Shown here: in pieces, positions 43,958 through 52,843 of the stretch
Numbering within the stretch: position 1 is the stretch's first letter
How the letters are laid out: each line of letters opens with the position of its first letter
Source: Lachnospiraceae bacterium
GTDB taxonomy: Bacteria; Bacillota; Clostridia; Lachnospirales; Lachnospiraceae
DNA: 64,000 bases
Reading direction: 5' to 3'
NCBI GenBank assembly: GCA_029219245.1
Contig: JAQXTA010000043.1
Coordinates: forward strand, 1-64,000
Program-made: the position numbers and the translations under genes
Notes under the pieces: generated by a model
Database searches by the model: none
Seen by the model: only the letters and a program-made list of their open reading frames with translations
What the model was told of the DNA's origin: nothing

Positions 43958-46442
43958 TGAATTCGTTCCTTCCACCACTCTTTTTCATATCAAACAAAAG
44001 CGGTGCCAGTGTTAATAGCAGACAATATGCAATCGGATTGCATGGATGGAAAATCCACTCCGTCAATCCGGCAACAGCAAATAACAGTAAAATCACAAAC
44101 GGCAGCGCCGCACAGGCTCTTTCGTCCCTTTTCCGGATAAAATAAAGGATTCCCTGTATCAAAGTACCGATTCCTACCAGAATAAATACAATTCCTACGA
44201 AAATACCATGGTCAAAAGCTACCTGTAAGTAAATATTATGTGCATGAACCACGAGCGAGCCATCCGGAAGGGTAATGTACATATCGTCATGCCCCTTTTG
44301 GTTCAGATTCTCATAGTACAGTTCAAAAATTTCCAGACGCCCATTTGCGTAGGACTGTGCATCGCTCTGCTGTTCTGTCGTTTCTTCCGACGAGATTCCG
44401 TTTACTCCATCCTCTGATGAAGCAAGCAACATACCGTCACTTAATTTCTCTATCACATTATTTTTTACAATGCTGTGTGCTTCAATACATTTTTCTTCCG
44501 GCATACCAAGCACCTTCATCTGGAAAACCTGAATCAGACGCTGGATATTGATATAATAACGGGAGTCCGTCACCCTGCCACGCATAATCTCATCCGGCAG
44601 TTCTTCGATTTCATGAAGTTCCGGCTGCGCTACCACCGATGGCATAATGCGCTGTGCCGTAAAAGTAACCGGAAAACAGAGCACTAATGCCAGGCAAAGA
44701 AAAGCAATCACTTGTCCCATAGCCCAAAATTTCTTTTTCATCGTAAGACATATAACAGGTATGGCAATCACTGCCATCACAAGCACTGCCAGATAACCCG
44801 TTCTGGACAATGTAAACAACAAATATACCGAAGAAAAGCCAAATACCAGAAGTTCCTTCCATACACCGGACAGCTTCGGACTTCTCCGATAGGCATCCAG
44901 TACTTTCACAAGCGCCGCACCTACTACCAATGCCAGATAAACCGCTGTCATCGTTACCGTATGGAATGTAAACGGATAACGATAGTAAATATAATACATA
45001 TACGGTCTGTGCCACAGACAGTATATCATCATCAACAGGAAGTGTACCAGAATGCCGTTACAGATGTTGTTAAGCAGTCTTTCCCTTTTCTCCCATGCCG
45101 CCATCCGCAAATAATACAGGGTAAAAGCACACACCAGATAAATCGGCCAGCCTCTTGTATTACGGTAAATAATAATCAGCGCAAAAAATGCCGTAAGCAG
45201 AATACCATAAAATGGTGAAATTCCTCGTACCCTGCCGCGCACCAGAATCCATATCGTATTGATAAGAATAATGCCTGCAATAATTCCCACCCAGACAGTC
45301 AGCTTCACGACCTCGATATCTTCCGGCTTCTCCAAACCAATAATATTGTTTTGATAGTAACGATAGCCGATGAATGCAGCGACCGGCAGATAAATCAGGT
45401 TCACAATGTTAAAAATTTCTTTTCTCTTATAAGTCACAATGATTGCAAGGCCGAAATAGATCAGCATCTCGCGATAGGCCAGTGTATGATGGATTTCATA
45501 CAGACCGTTCATATAATGACAGCATGCCTGAATGGCACCTGCAAACAAAAGTGCCTGCAGCCAGTCGGTCCACCTGTCCCGAATAACCGGGAACCCCAAA
45601 TCCGTTCTTTTACGCTCTCTTCTATGATGAATTCCGTACAAAGCAAGAAGAACCGCAAGCAGAATGGATGTTTCGTAAAAAATAAGCGATGGTACATTGT
45701 CCGTATACAGCTTTAACGGCCAGACCGTAATCATTCCTACAATTCCCACAGCAACCACAATCGGACTCATAACAATACGAAATTCCTTTTCTACGGTAAG
45801 CAGGGTATTGTTCTGCGGTTTCTTTTCATAATATTTTCCGCTCAGAACCGTAACCAGTAATCCAAACAGCACAAGCAGGGCATCAAACAGAAATGTTTTG
45901 CCCTTTCTAAGCGGAACCGTATAATCATACTGAGCAATGACACTATGCTCAGTATCTTCAATACTTCCATAATACAATGTACTGATATAAACATTCCCGG
46001 ATGCCGCATTATCTTCGTAAGCCACATAGAAATCCGTTGTAATGCCCTGTATCAGAAAATAGTAATCCTTACCGACCTCCAGCTCCTGATTGAGCGGAAC
46101 CGTACAATATCCCGGCATTTCTTCCATGTTGTCGGTAGAAACCACCTGCTGAAGCAGAATGTTCATGTCGGAATCATATAAAACAAAATTAAACTCTTCC
46201 CCTGCGGATTCGTTTAGCAGATATATTTTAATGTTTTTCAGCTTATCATACTGTGCTATAAACCTCTGCTTCACCACATAATCTGTTGTGATTGCCTGAG
46301 ATTCCATCGCTATCTGCCCACTGCCGCGGGATACCACTGTTTCATTTATCAGTCTGAGAGGCCACAGCACTATTGCAATACAGAAAATTGCAATCCAGAT
46401 GCTGCCGCAAATCGCCTGTCTTCTGTTAATTATCTTGTTCAT
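43929..46442 (-). CDS. O-antigen ligase/polymerase-like membrane protein with extra N-terminal domain
   Basis: This 837-residue protein has one N-terminal membrane segment, then a soluble domain (about 35-180) with beta-rich character, then about twelve hydrophobic segments. Late in the protein are LSRTGYLAVL and HAHN (733-736) in a HAHNIYLQVAFDHG segment, the signature of the Wzy_C/O-antigen ligase family. A large outer loop (about 600-730) precedes HAHN. It probably polymerises or ligates flipped glycan outside the membrane. Its start follows a promoter at 46491-46519, and its end overlaps the PglF-like gene by 29 bases. It is larger than typical family members, mainly through the N-terminal domain. 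Confidence 0.83.
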   Translation of the reverse strand: MNKIINRRQAICGSIWIAIFCIAIVLWPLRLINETVVSRGSGQIAMESQAITTDYVVKQRFIAQYDKLKNIKIYLLNESAGEEFNFVLYDSDMNILLQQVVSTDNMEEMPGYCTVPLNQELEVGKDYYFLIQGITTDFYVAYEDNAASGNVYISTLYYGSIEDTEHSVIAQYDYTVPLRKGKTFLFDALLVLFGLLVTVLSGKYYEKKPQNNTLLTVEKEFRIVMSPIVVAVGIVGMITVWPLKLYTDNVPSLIFYETSILLAVLLALYGIHHRRERKRTDLGFPVIRDRWTDWLQALLFAGAIQACCHYMNGLYEIHHTLAYREMLIYFGLAIIVTYKRKEIFNIVNLIYLPVAAFIGYRYYQNNIIGLEKPEDIEVVKLTVWVGIIAGIILINTIWILVRGRVRGISPFYGILLTAFFALIIIYRNTRGWPIYLVCAFTLYYLRMAAWEKRERLLNNICNGILVHFLLMMIYCLWHRPYMYYIYYRYPFTFHTVTMTAVYLALVVGAALVKVLDAYRRSPKLSGVWKELLVFGFSSVYLLFTLSRTGYLAVLVMAVIAIPVICLTMKKKFWAMGQVIAFLCLALVLCFPVTFTAQRIMPSVVAQPELHEIEELPDEIMRGRVTDSRYYINIQRLIQVFQMKVLGMPEEKCIEAHSIVKNNVIEKLSDGMLLASSEDGVNGISSEETTEQQSDAQSYANGRLEIFELYYENLNQKGHDDMYITLPDGSLVVHAHNIYLQVAFDHGIFVGIVFILVGIGTLIQGILYFIRKRDERACAALPFVILLLFAVAGLTEWIFHPCNPIAYCLLLTLAPLLFDMKKSGGRNEFNGKEKEKTL

Positions 46443-46490
46443 TTTTCAATCCATTCCAAAATGACTGTGTCAAAAAATATTTTACAGTCT

Positions 46491-46519
46491 AGTATAGCAC
46501 GAATCTGTTTATTTTACAA
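46491..46519 (-). promoter_or_regulatory. internal sigma-A promoter upstream of the Pgl-like operon
   Basis: On the minus strand TTGTAA (46519-46514) and TATACT (46496-46491) are spaced 17 bases apart, about 48 bases before the ATG at 46442. The -35 box abuts the stop codon of the DUF6020 gene. It would allow the ligase-like, PglF, PglE, PglC, ATP-grasp and PglA genes to be expressed apart from the upstream block. Confidence 0.6.
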
Positions 46520-48341
46520 CTAAGCCAAAACGCTCCTCTTCCAGCAGGACCGCCGCAAAAAGTGGAAGTCCGAACCAGAATATCAACACATATCTTGGCA
46601 GATACGTCGGGCCGAGAATAACCGTCAGCCAGATAAGCAGTACCAGAAGATAGGGCACCAGTATATGATATTTCTTCCGGTAAAGCACAAAGCTTATTAC
46701 AAAAGCAAAGCACCAGAACATACATCCCGGGGAGTACAGCATGGATAAAATCGGTATTTTCTCCTGTGCCACCTCCAAGGACAGCTTACGATATGTCTCA
46801 TCCAGCCATGGGATCTTACTGTCCCTGACCCCGGGCAGCTCCACTTCATAACCGAAATAAGAACTGTCTTCATAAGTAAACGTAAACACCGTATTCCCCG
46901 AGTATACATCGATGACCGTATCCGGATACCAGAAGCCATACGATGTCATCAGCCAGGCATTGAGATAAGACAATGGCTTTTTCAATCCGATTTTCAGCCA
47001 GAGCTTCGCATATTTGGATTTGTCCGCCACAAAAGCACTGTTATTGAACCGATACTTTACCGGGTCGGAGAGTTTTGGATTATAAAGCACCAATGCCTCC
47101 TCCGGCAGTATTTCATGCAACGTATCGATATCTTCTTCGTCAAATACCTCTTTGTTGAATTTATAGGTTCTGGCAAGCTGCTGTATCGGTACCGTCAAAA
47201 GTTCCTGATTTTCTTCATTCTGTGCATGAAATGCAACGGTAAGCGTTCCGTTAATCAGAAAATAGGACAGAAAGGTTACCGCCAATAAGACCGCCATTTT
47301 TTTCCAATTCTTTTTATGATACCAAAGCAGTACCGGTACCATAACCGCAAACGCATAAATGCCGTTTTTGCGAAACAACATCATTGTCAGGGCGCAAACC
47401 ACGAAAAATATCATTTTTTTCTTCGATGTAAAAAAGTTCTCTTTGGCAATTCCCATTTCCAGCAGACAGATAACAAGCAGCAGTAACGCCACTGTAAAAA
47501 TCGTATCCTTTGCCGAACAAAGCGTAAACATAACAATGACCGGAAAGAAAGCGAAATAAAGCATCGCCAGAAGACGCAGTCCTTTGGAAACTTTCTTTTT
47601 CCGAAGATAAGAAAGCAGAAAAGTAAAACCGCCCGACACAATCATCATCTGTACCACCATATAACAGGCAATTCCAAGATTATAGGAGTCCGTCAGTTTG
47701 TGTACCGCACAAATAATACCGCCAAGCAACAGTACATGCACAAGCGGATGATGTGTGGTAAAGGTTCTGGATGCCACCTGTAAATATTCATCCTGCGCAT
47801 CATAGACAAAAAATCCCGGATATACCGCAAGCAGAACCGGAAGCCAGCAAATCAGGAAAAAACAGAACGTCATAAGGTTTTTCCATTTTTCACTTGCCAC
47901 CGGAGAATCCGGCATTTTCAAATATGTCGCAAGTTTCTCTCTGCGCTCCTCCAATCCGCCCAGAAAATTCCAGAATTTCCGCACCAGAATCGTAAAAAGG
48001 CAGGTCAGCACCGGAAGGGAAACCCACAACCGGATGTCCTTAAAATCCACATTGCCTACCGTATCCAGACGTACTCCAAAAAGCATTGCGGTCGTAAAAA
48101 GAAAAGACAAAATTCCTGCGATTTTCCAGCCCCGTATATCCTGCAGGTCTATCGTATGAAGCGATAAATTGACTGCATAGATACAAAGCAGCCAGACAAG
48201 CACTGAAAAAATGCTGTTGGTAAATCCAAGCGTATTTTCCTTCAGATTCAGAATCTGCGGAAAACATAAGGTGCCCGCCGTTGCTATGGCAAAAGCAATC
48301 ATATTCAGTTTCATCTTAATCCGAAATTCATTCTCGTTCAT
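46509..48341 (-). CDS. DUF6020-like polytopic membrane protein (putative GT-C), paralogue
   Basis: This 610-residue protein has about twelve to thirteen hydrophobic segments. Its first large outer loop has YPGFFVYDAQDEYLQ and then FTTHHPLVH, the same arrangement as the paralogue at 28512-30119. It also has a soluble region (about 380-490) before the last segments. I infer a GT-C-type transferase that uses the undecaprenyl-phosphate sugar made by the GtrB-like enzyme encoded just upstream, whose gene it overlaps by 14 bases. The donor and acceptor are unknown. Confidence 0.72.
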   Translation of the reverse strand: MNENEFRIKMKLNMIAFAIATAGTLCFPQILNLKENTLGFTNSIFSVLVWLLCIYAVNLSLHTIDLQDIRGWKIAGILSFLFTTAMLFGVRLDTVGNVDFKDIRLWVSLPVLTCLFTILVRKFWNFLGGLEERREKLATYLKMPDSPVASEKWKNLMTFCFFLICWLPVLLAVYPGFFVYDAQDEYLQVASRTFTTHHPLVHVLLLGGIICAVHKLTDSYNLGIACYMVVQMMIVSGGFTFLLSYLRKKKVSKGLRLLAMLYFAFFPVIVMFTLCSAKDTIFTVALLLLVICLLEMGIAKENFFTSKKKMIFFVVCALTMMLFRKNGIYAFAVMVPVLLWYHKKNWKKMAVLLAVTFLSYFLINGTLTVAFHAQNEENQELLTVPIQQLARTYKFNKEVFDEEDIDTLHEILPEEALVLYNPKLSDPVKYRFNNSAFVADKSKYAKLWLKIGLKKPLSYLNAWLMTSYGFWYPDTVIDVYSGNTVFTFTYEDSSYFGYEVELPGVRDSKIPWLDETYRKLSLEVAQEKIPILSMLYSPGCMFWCFAFVISFVLYRKKYHILVPYLLVLLIWLTVILGPTYLPRYVLIFWFGLPLFAAVLLEEERFGLVVK

Positions 48342-49263
48342 CGATACACTCTCTAATCACATATTGCGGAGAATTGTTCATGGAAATATAAATTCTTCCG
48401 ATGTATTCCCCGATAATACCAAGCATTAACATCATCATGCCACCCAGAAAAACAATCGCCGACATCAGCGAACTGAAGCCAATCACTACATTAGGGTTGA
48501 CAAATTTCTTGATAACGGTATAGATACCGTATAAAAAACCGGCACACGCAGTAAAAACTCCGATAACCGTTGCAATCCGAAGCGGTTTAATGCTGAATGC
48601 AGTAAAACCGTTAAACCAGAGTCCCAGCAGCTTACCCAGAGTATAACCGGAAGTACCGATTTCCCTTTCCCGGTGGTTGACATCTACGTTGGCGATATTT
48701 TTTGTCGTACGCAGTACCAGCCCAATGACATATGGGAACGGATTCACATAGCGTATCATTTCATCCACAATAAAACGTCTGACTGCAAAATAACTGGAAA
48801 TATATAACTCCTTTGGTTTCCCTAACATTGCCCTTGTCATCAGCTCATTTATTTTACTGCCAAAATTACGGAAGCCGGAGTGCTGCTTATGGGCATATCT
48901 GGCATAAACTGCATCATAACCTTCTTCGATTTTGGCAAGTAATTTCCCCACTTCTTCCGCAGGGGTTTGTCCATCATCATCCAGACATACCACGATATCG
49001 CCACGCACATAATGGAAACCCGCCATCAATGCTGCGTGCTGTCCGAAATTTTTGGCAAGGTTTACCCCGCAGACCTCCTTTTTCTCCGCGCAGATGCTAC
49101 GGATTACCTCAAAGGTATTGTCCGGTGAGCAGTCATTTACCAGTATAATTTCGTACCGATACTGCGCCAATCCTTTCATGGTTGTTTCTATTTCCTCTAC
49201 TACTTTTCCAATCGTCTGTGCCGACCGGTAACATGGTATGACAAAGCTGACTAATTGACTCAT
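48328..49263 (-). CDS. GtrB-like undecaprenyl-phosphate glycosyltransferase (GT2)
   Basis: This 311-residue GT2 protein has an N-terminal catalytic domain with SFVIPCYRS, EIILVNDCSPD and CLDDDGQ (94-99), and two C-terminal membrane segments (about 232-255 and 265-292), the layout of GtrB/DPM1/ArnC. Such enzymes move a sugar from a nucleotide donor to undecaprenyl phosphate on the inner face; a GtrA-like flippase (55757-56185) and GT-C proteins in this region could use it. Its start overlaps the GNAT gene stop (49260-49263, ATGA) and its end overlaps the DUF6020 gene, so all three are coupled. Confidence 0.92.
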   Translation of the reverse strand: MSQLVSFVIPCYRSAQTIGKVVEEIETTMKGLAQYRYEIILVNDCSPDNTFEVIRSICAEKKEVCGVNLAKNFGQHAALMAGFHYVRGDIVVCLDDDGQTPAEEVGKLLAKIEEGYDAVYARYAHKQHSGFRNFGSKINELMTRAMLGKPKELYISSYFAVRRFIVDEMIRYVNPFPYVIGLVLRTTKNIANVDVNHREREIGTSGYTLGKLLGLWFNGFTAFSIKPLRIATVIGVFTACAGFLYGIYTVIKKFVNPNVVIGFSSLMSAIVFLGGMMMLMLGIIGEYIGRIYISMNNSPQYVIRECIDERE

Positions 49264-49808
49264 TTTATTCCTCCATCCGGTTCCTCTTTGAACCGTTCCA
49301 TAAAGATAACCTTCCTGGTAATCCCCTCTAAGACAACCTTCTCCTGTCTTCCTTCAATCAACCGGAAGCCCGCATTCTCATAACTTTTTCTGGCTCCGAT
49401 ATTGTCTTCCAATACCCGTAAAAAAACTCTTTTCAGTTGCAGCGTTTCAAAGGCATAGGAAAGCGCCTCTTTTGCCGCCTGTGTACCATAGCCTTTGCCT
49501 ACCGCATCATCCTCACCGATGAAAATGCCATATTCAGCACATCCTTTTTCCCGGTCAACATCCCGGAAATAGACACTCCCTACCGGCCGGTCACCTGCTG
49601 TTTCACAAATAATAAACTGTACCACATGTCCCGGTTCCACCTGGGTGCGAATCCAGTTCATATGCCCTTCCACCGTAAAAAGCTCCTGATAGATAAAGTT
49701 GCGCCGCACTCTGTCATGATTACGCCATGCAACAATTTTCTCCGTATCGGAAACCTCCATCGGTCGCAGATAAATATCGCTCATTCCCTGCCGCATCCTT
49801 TCTTTCAT
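49260..49808 (-). CDS. GNAT N-acetyltransferase, RimJ/PseH/WecD-like
   Basis: This 182-residue GNAT protein has YLRPMEVSDTEKIVAWRN at the start of the fold, the acetyl-CoA loop GKGYGTQAAKEAL and a C-terminal NIGARKSYENAGF. It resembles RimJ/RimL and PseH-type sugar N-acetyltransferases. It lies one gene downstream of the WecE-like transaminase gene, so acetylation of TDP-Fuc4N is the best guess; acetylation of the pseudaminic acid precursor (PseH role) is the main alternative, since pseI, pseF and pseG are in the window but pseH is not otherwise seen. Starts at 49808, 49796 or 49784 are all possible. Confidence 0.82.
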   Translation of the reverse strand: MKERMRQGMSDIYLRPMEVSDTEKIVAWRNHDRVRRNFIYQELFTVEGHMNWIRTQVEPGHVVQFIICETAGDRPVGSVYFRDVDREKGCAEYGIFIGEDDAVGKGYGTQAAKEALSYAFETLQLKRVFLRVLEDNIGARKSYENAGFRLIEGRQEKVVLEGITRKVIFMERFKEEPDGGIK

Positions 49809-49821
49809 TTCTTCTTTCTGT

Positions 49822-51597
49822 CTACTCCTGCTCCACTACCTGAAACACCATATACTCATCGCAAATCGTATCAACCGCCTCGATGCTGACTGAAATGCCT
49901 TTTCCTGCATAATATGCCTGTACCCAGCCGGTATTGTTTCCTTCTTCGCCCATATCCATAATGAAATAAACATTCTCCTGCCGCAACAGAGCCTCTTCCA
50001 TCGTATCCATGCCAAATTGCTTTAATTTTTCATAATAAAGAGGACTTTTGCACATCCATCCACCCATAATATCATAATTGGTCAGCCGGTTGTCCGTATC
50101 CGCGAAAATCTTCCGGGAAAAACCAACCGTAGAATACACGTCCTCAAAGTAGAAGCTATCCGGATGTTCTCTGCAGTATTGTGCAATCGCAAGACAACCT
50201 GCATTAACTTCTTCCCTTGCCTCCTGGTCATCAAAGGTTGTCGCAATGCTATGAGGCAGATAACACACAAATACTCCTGTCAGGAGTATATACGGTATAT
50301 ACCCGGTCCATTCCTTTCCCACTTTTTTCATCTGTATGCACAGCATGCCAAGAAGCACCGCAAACTCTGCCAGATACAGAGAATGGGTAATCCGCACCGG
50401 GTCCCTTCCCATTAGCAGCACATACATCCACAGAATGGTACGGAAAATGCCAAGTAATACAAGTTCCCATACGAACTTCCATCGGCCTTTTCGTTCTTTG
50501 TCTGTCAAAGCCGCCTGGATACCCAGAATCACCACACACAAATAACCGGCTAAAACCATGTAATTATAGGGTGCATCCTCGCTATGAAGGGTACGGTAAA
50601 CGTAAAGTTTCGTTTTTTCCAGAAGCCGCTCCACAGAAAATTTCGTTCCGGTTGTATTTTCTTTTGCATAAGTCGCAATCTTAGTAAGTACCTGCTCATC
50701 TATGGACTCATCCAGTCCAAAATTATAGTTGGCAAGCAGCTCCTGCTGCGCCCCGTTTAAACCAATCGATTCCAGATATTCTGCATGCTCTCCACTTGTC
50801 AATACCTCATAATGATAATCATACACCTCAGTGCGTTTCTCAAAAAAGGTTAAAAAACGCTGCCAGTCTTCACTCCCGTAAGCCGCAAAATCAAGTAGTC
50901 TGCTAAAAAGCATACCCGTCAGAATAATTCCTATCGTGATACCGTATTTCCCCAAATTCTCCTTTTGGAAAAAGTGTTCCTCCTCAAGCCACCGAAACAA
51001 TCCTGCCAGACAGATTAGCGGAAACACCAAAAGAAGCATTTCTGTCCTAAGTTGATAGGCCAGAATGACCAATACGATTGAAGGCACATTGCATAGCACG
51101 AATTGTTTTACGGTAAGCCCTCTTTTCGTTGTCATAAATAAGAAAATAGCGGCAGATGCCATAACCGCTGCCGTTACTGTATACTGTATTGCCGTCTGAT
51201 GCGACAAAAAGACACCCCAAAGGAAGGAACTAAGAAACAGCATATTACCTATTTTTGTCCATGTTTTCCGGCAAAAATCCATACAACGTACTCCCACCAG
51301 ATACAGACTTATCATCTGGCACAGGAACAAAAACAGGCCATACCATGGAATACTCCCGCACAGCCTGTAGCAAAAACTGATGACGACACCCAGAATATAC
51401 AATGTCTGCATGTTATGACCATCCGGTGTTCCGGTATAAACTCCGGACATAATATCCTTCATCATCACATCATCATTTAAATCATAATAAAAATCAAAAA
51501 AAAGGCTCACAAAAGCAATGTTGACTAAAATAGTCAACATTGTCAGGATACGGTTCTTATTTTTCTCCCAAAATAGATGAGCTTTCATGAACTGCAT
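49822..51597 (-). CDS. polytopic membrane protein, GT-C-like, unknown specificity
   Basis: This 591-residue protein has about eleven hydrophobic segments after a short charged start, and a soluble C-terminal region (about 470-590). The first outer loop holds FYYDLNDDVMMKD, an acidic cluster as in GT-C glycosyltransferases. I do not recognise a named family. It sits between the WecE-like and GNAT genes in the GtrA/GtrB region, so it may transfer a sugar from a lipid phosphate outside the cell. Start at 51597 or, with better spacing from GAAAGG, at 51588. Confidence 0.62.
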   Translation of the reverse strand: MQFMKAHLFWEKNKNRILTMLTILVNIAFVSLFFDFYYDLNDDVMMKDIMSGVYTGTPDGHNMQTLYILGVVISFCYRLCGSIPWYGLFLFLCQMISLYLVGVRCMDFCRKTWTKIGNMLFLSSFLWGVFLSHQTAIQYTVTAAVMASAAIFLFMTTKRGLTVKQFVLCNVPSIVLVILAYQLRTEMLLLVFPLICLAGLFRWLEEEHFFQKENLGKYGITIGIILTGMLFSRLLDFAAYGSEDWQRFLTFFEKRTEVYDYHYEVLTSGEHAEYLESIGLNGAQQELLANYNFGLDESIDEQVLTKIATYAKENTTGTKFSVERLLEKTKLYVYRTLHSEDAPYNYMVLAGYLCVVILGIQAALTDKERKGRWKFVWELVLLGIFRTILWMYVLLMGRDPVRITHSLYLAEFAVLLGMLCIQMKKVGKEWTGYIPYILLTGVFVCYLPHSIATTFDDQEAREEVNAGCLAIAQYCREHPDSFYFEDVYSTVGFSRKIFADTDNRLTNYDIMGGWMCKSPLYYEKLKQFGMDTMEEALLRQENVYFIMDMGEEGNNTGWVQAYYAGKGISVSIEAVDTICDEYMVFQVVEQE

Positions 51598-51603
51598 GCC
51601 TTT

Positions 51604-52731
51604 CTATCGATAGAACGCTTTTATCTGTTCCGTAATATATTCTACCTCATCTGCCGTCAGTTTATAAAACATAGGCAAACGTAACAATCTTTCACTTTCC
51701 TTTGTTGTATATTTATCCTCACCGGAAAACCGTCCAAACCGGATGCCTGCCGGTGCGGAATGTAACGGTACATAATGAAATACGGAAAGGATTCCTTTCT
51801 CCTTCAAAAAATCAATCAACCTGGTGCGTTCTTCCATGTCCTTCGTCTTAATATAGAACATATGAGCATTGTGCGTACAATACTCCGGAATATACGGCAG
51901 TTCAATCCTACCTTCTTCTGCAAGCGATGTAAGTTGCTCCCAGTACTCCTTCCAACGCTCCATCCTCACCTTTGTAATTTCCTCTGCAAGCTCCAACTGG
52001 GCATACAGATATGCCGCATTCATATCACTGGGCAGATAAGAAGAACCGTAATTCTGCCAACGGTATTTATCCACCTGTCCTCTGTAATATTTGCTGCGGT
52101 CTGTTCCTTTTTCCCGGAAAATTTCAGCCTGCTCGATATACTTTTCATCCCGGATCAATAAGGCTCCGCCCTCTCCCATGCTGAAATTCTTCGTTTCATG
52201 GAAGCTGAAGCACCCAAACTCACCAAAGGTTCCAAGTGCTTTGCCTTTGTAGGATGCCATAATACCCTGTGCTGCATCTTCTACCACCATCAGATGATGC
52301 TTCTTAGCAATTTCCATAATTTTGTCCATCTCACAGCCGACACCCGCATAGTGAACCGGCGCAATGACCTTCGTCCGTTCCGTAATTGCCTCTTCAATCA
52401 GATTCTCGTCAATGTTCATCGTATCCGGTCTGATATCCACAAAAACCACTTTGGCTCCTCGCAAAACAAAGGCATCTGCCGTAGAAACAAACGTATAGGA
52501 CGGCAAAATGACTTCATCGCCTTCTTTTATATCTGCCAAAAGAGCTGCCAGTTCTGTCGCATGCGTACAGGATGTGGTAAGCAGACATTTCGTTGTCCCT
52601 GTCTGCTTCTCAATCCATTCATTACATTTCTTGGTAAAAGACCCGTCACCGCAGATTTTCTGGTTTTCGACAGCCTCTTTCATATATTCCATTTCTTTTC
52701 CCGTAAAGGGCGGTACATTAAAATTTATCAT
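51604..52731 (-). CDS. wecE: TDP-4-oxo-6-deoxy-D-glucose transaminase
   Basis: This 375-residue PLP aminotransferase is closely similar to E. coli WecE (RffA) along its length: the start FNVPPFTGKEMEYM, KICGDGSFTKKC, LPSYTFVSTADAFVLRGAK, VHYAGVGCEMD, the PLP-lysine Lys181 in FSFHETKN, and RLLRLPMFY near the end. WecE makes TDP-4-amino-4,6-dideoxy-D-galactose (Fuc4N) from TDP-4-keto-6-deoxyglucose. The RmlA/RmlB enzymes for that precursor are not in the window. The product could be acetylated by the GNAT or formylated by the protein at 32497-33417. A promoter lies upstream at 52777-52806. Confidence 0.93.
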   Translation of the reverse strand: MINFNVPPFTGKEMEYMKEAVENQKICGDGSFTKKCNEWIEKQTGTTKCLLTTSCTHATELAALLADIKEGDEVILPSYTFVSTADAFVLRGAKVVFVDIRPDTMNIDENLIEEAITERTKVIAPVHYAGVGCEMDKIMEIAKKHHLMVVEDAAQGIMASYKGKALGTFGEFGCFSFHETKNFSMGEGGALLIRDEKYIEQAEIFREKGTDRSKYYRGQVDKYRWQNYGSSYLPSDMNAAYLYAQLELAEEITKVRMERWKEYWEQLTSLAEEGRIELPYIPEYCTHNAHMFYIKTKDMEERTRLIDFLKEKGILSVFHYVPLHSAPAGIRFGRFSGEDKYTTKESERLLRLPMFYKLTADEVEYITEQIKAFYR

Positions 52732-52776
52732 CGGCTTTCCGCCTTTCCCGATTTTATCATTTTATTTTGCGTTCTT

Positions 52777-52806
52777 ATGATACCATAGAATCCTGTTATT
52801 TTGCAA
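52777..52806 (-). promoter_or_regulatory. possible internal promoter upstream of wecE
   Basis: In the 112-base gap, TTGCAA (52806-52801) and TATCAT (52782-52777) are spaced 18 bases apart on the minus strand, about 46 bases before the wecE ATG. The -10 box is a moderate match, so this is a candidate only. Confidence 0.4.
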
Positions 52807-52843
52807 CGCAACGAATCATGAAACGGCAGAACTGTTGCACTCT

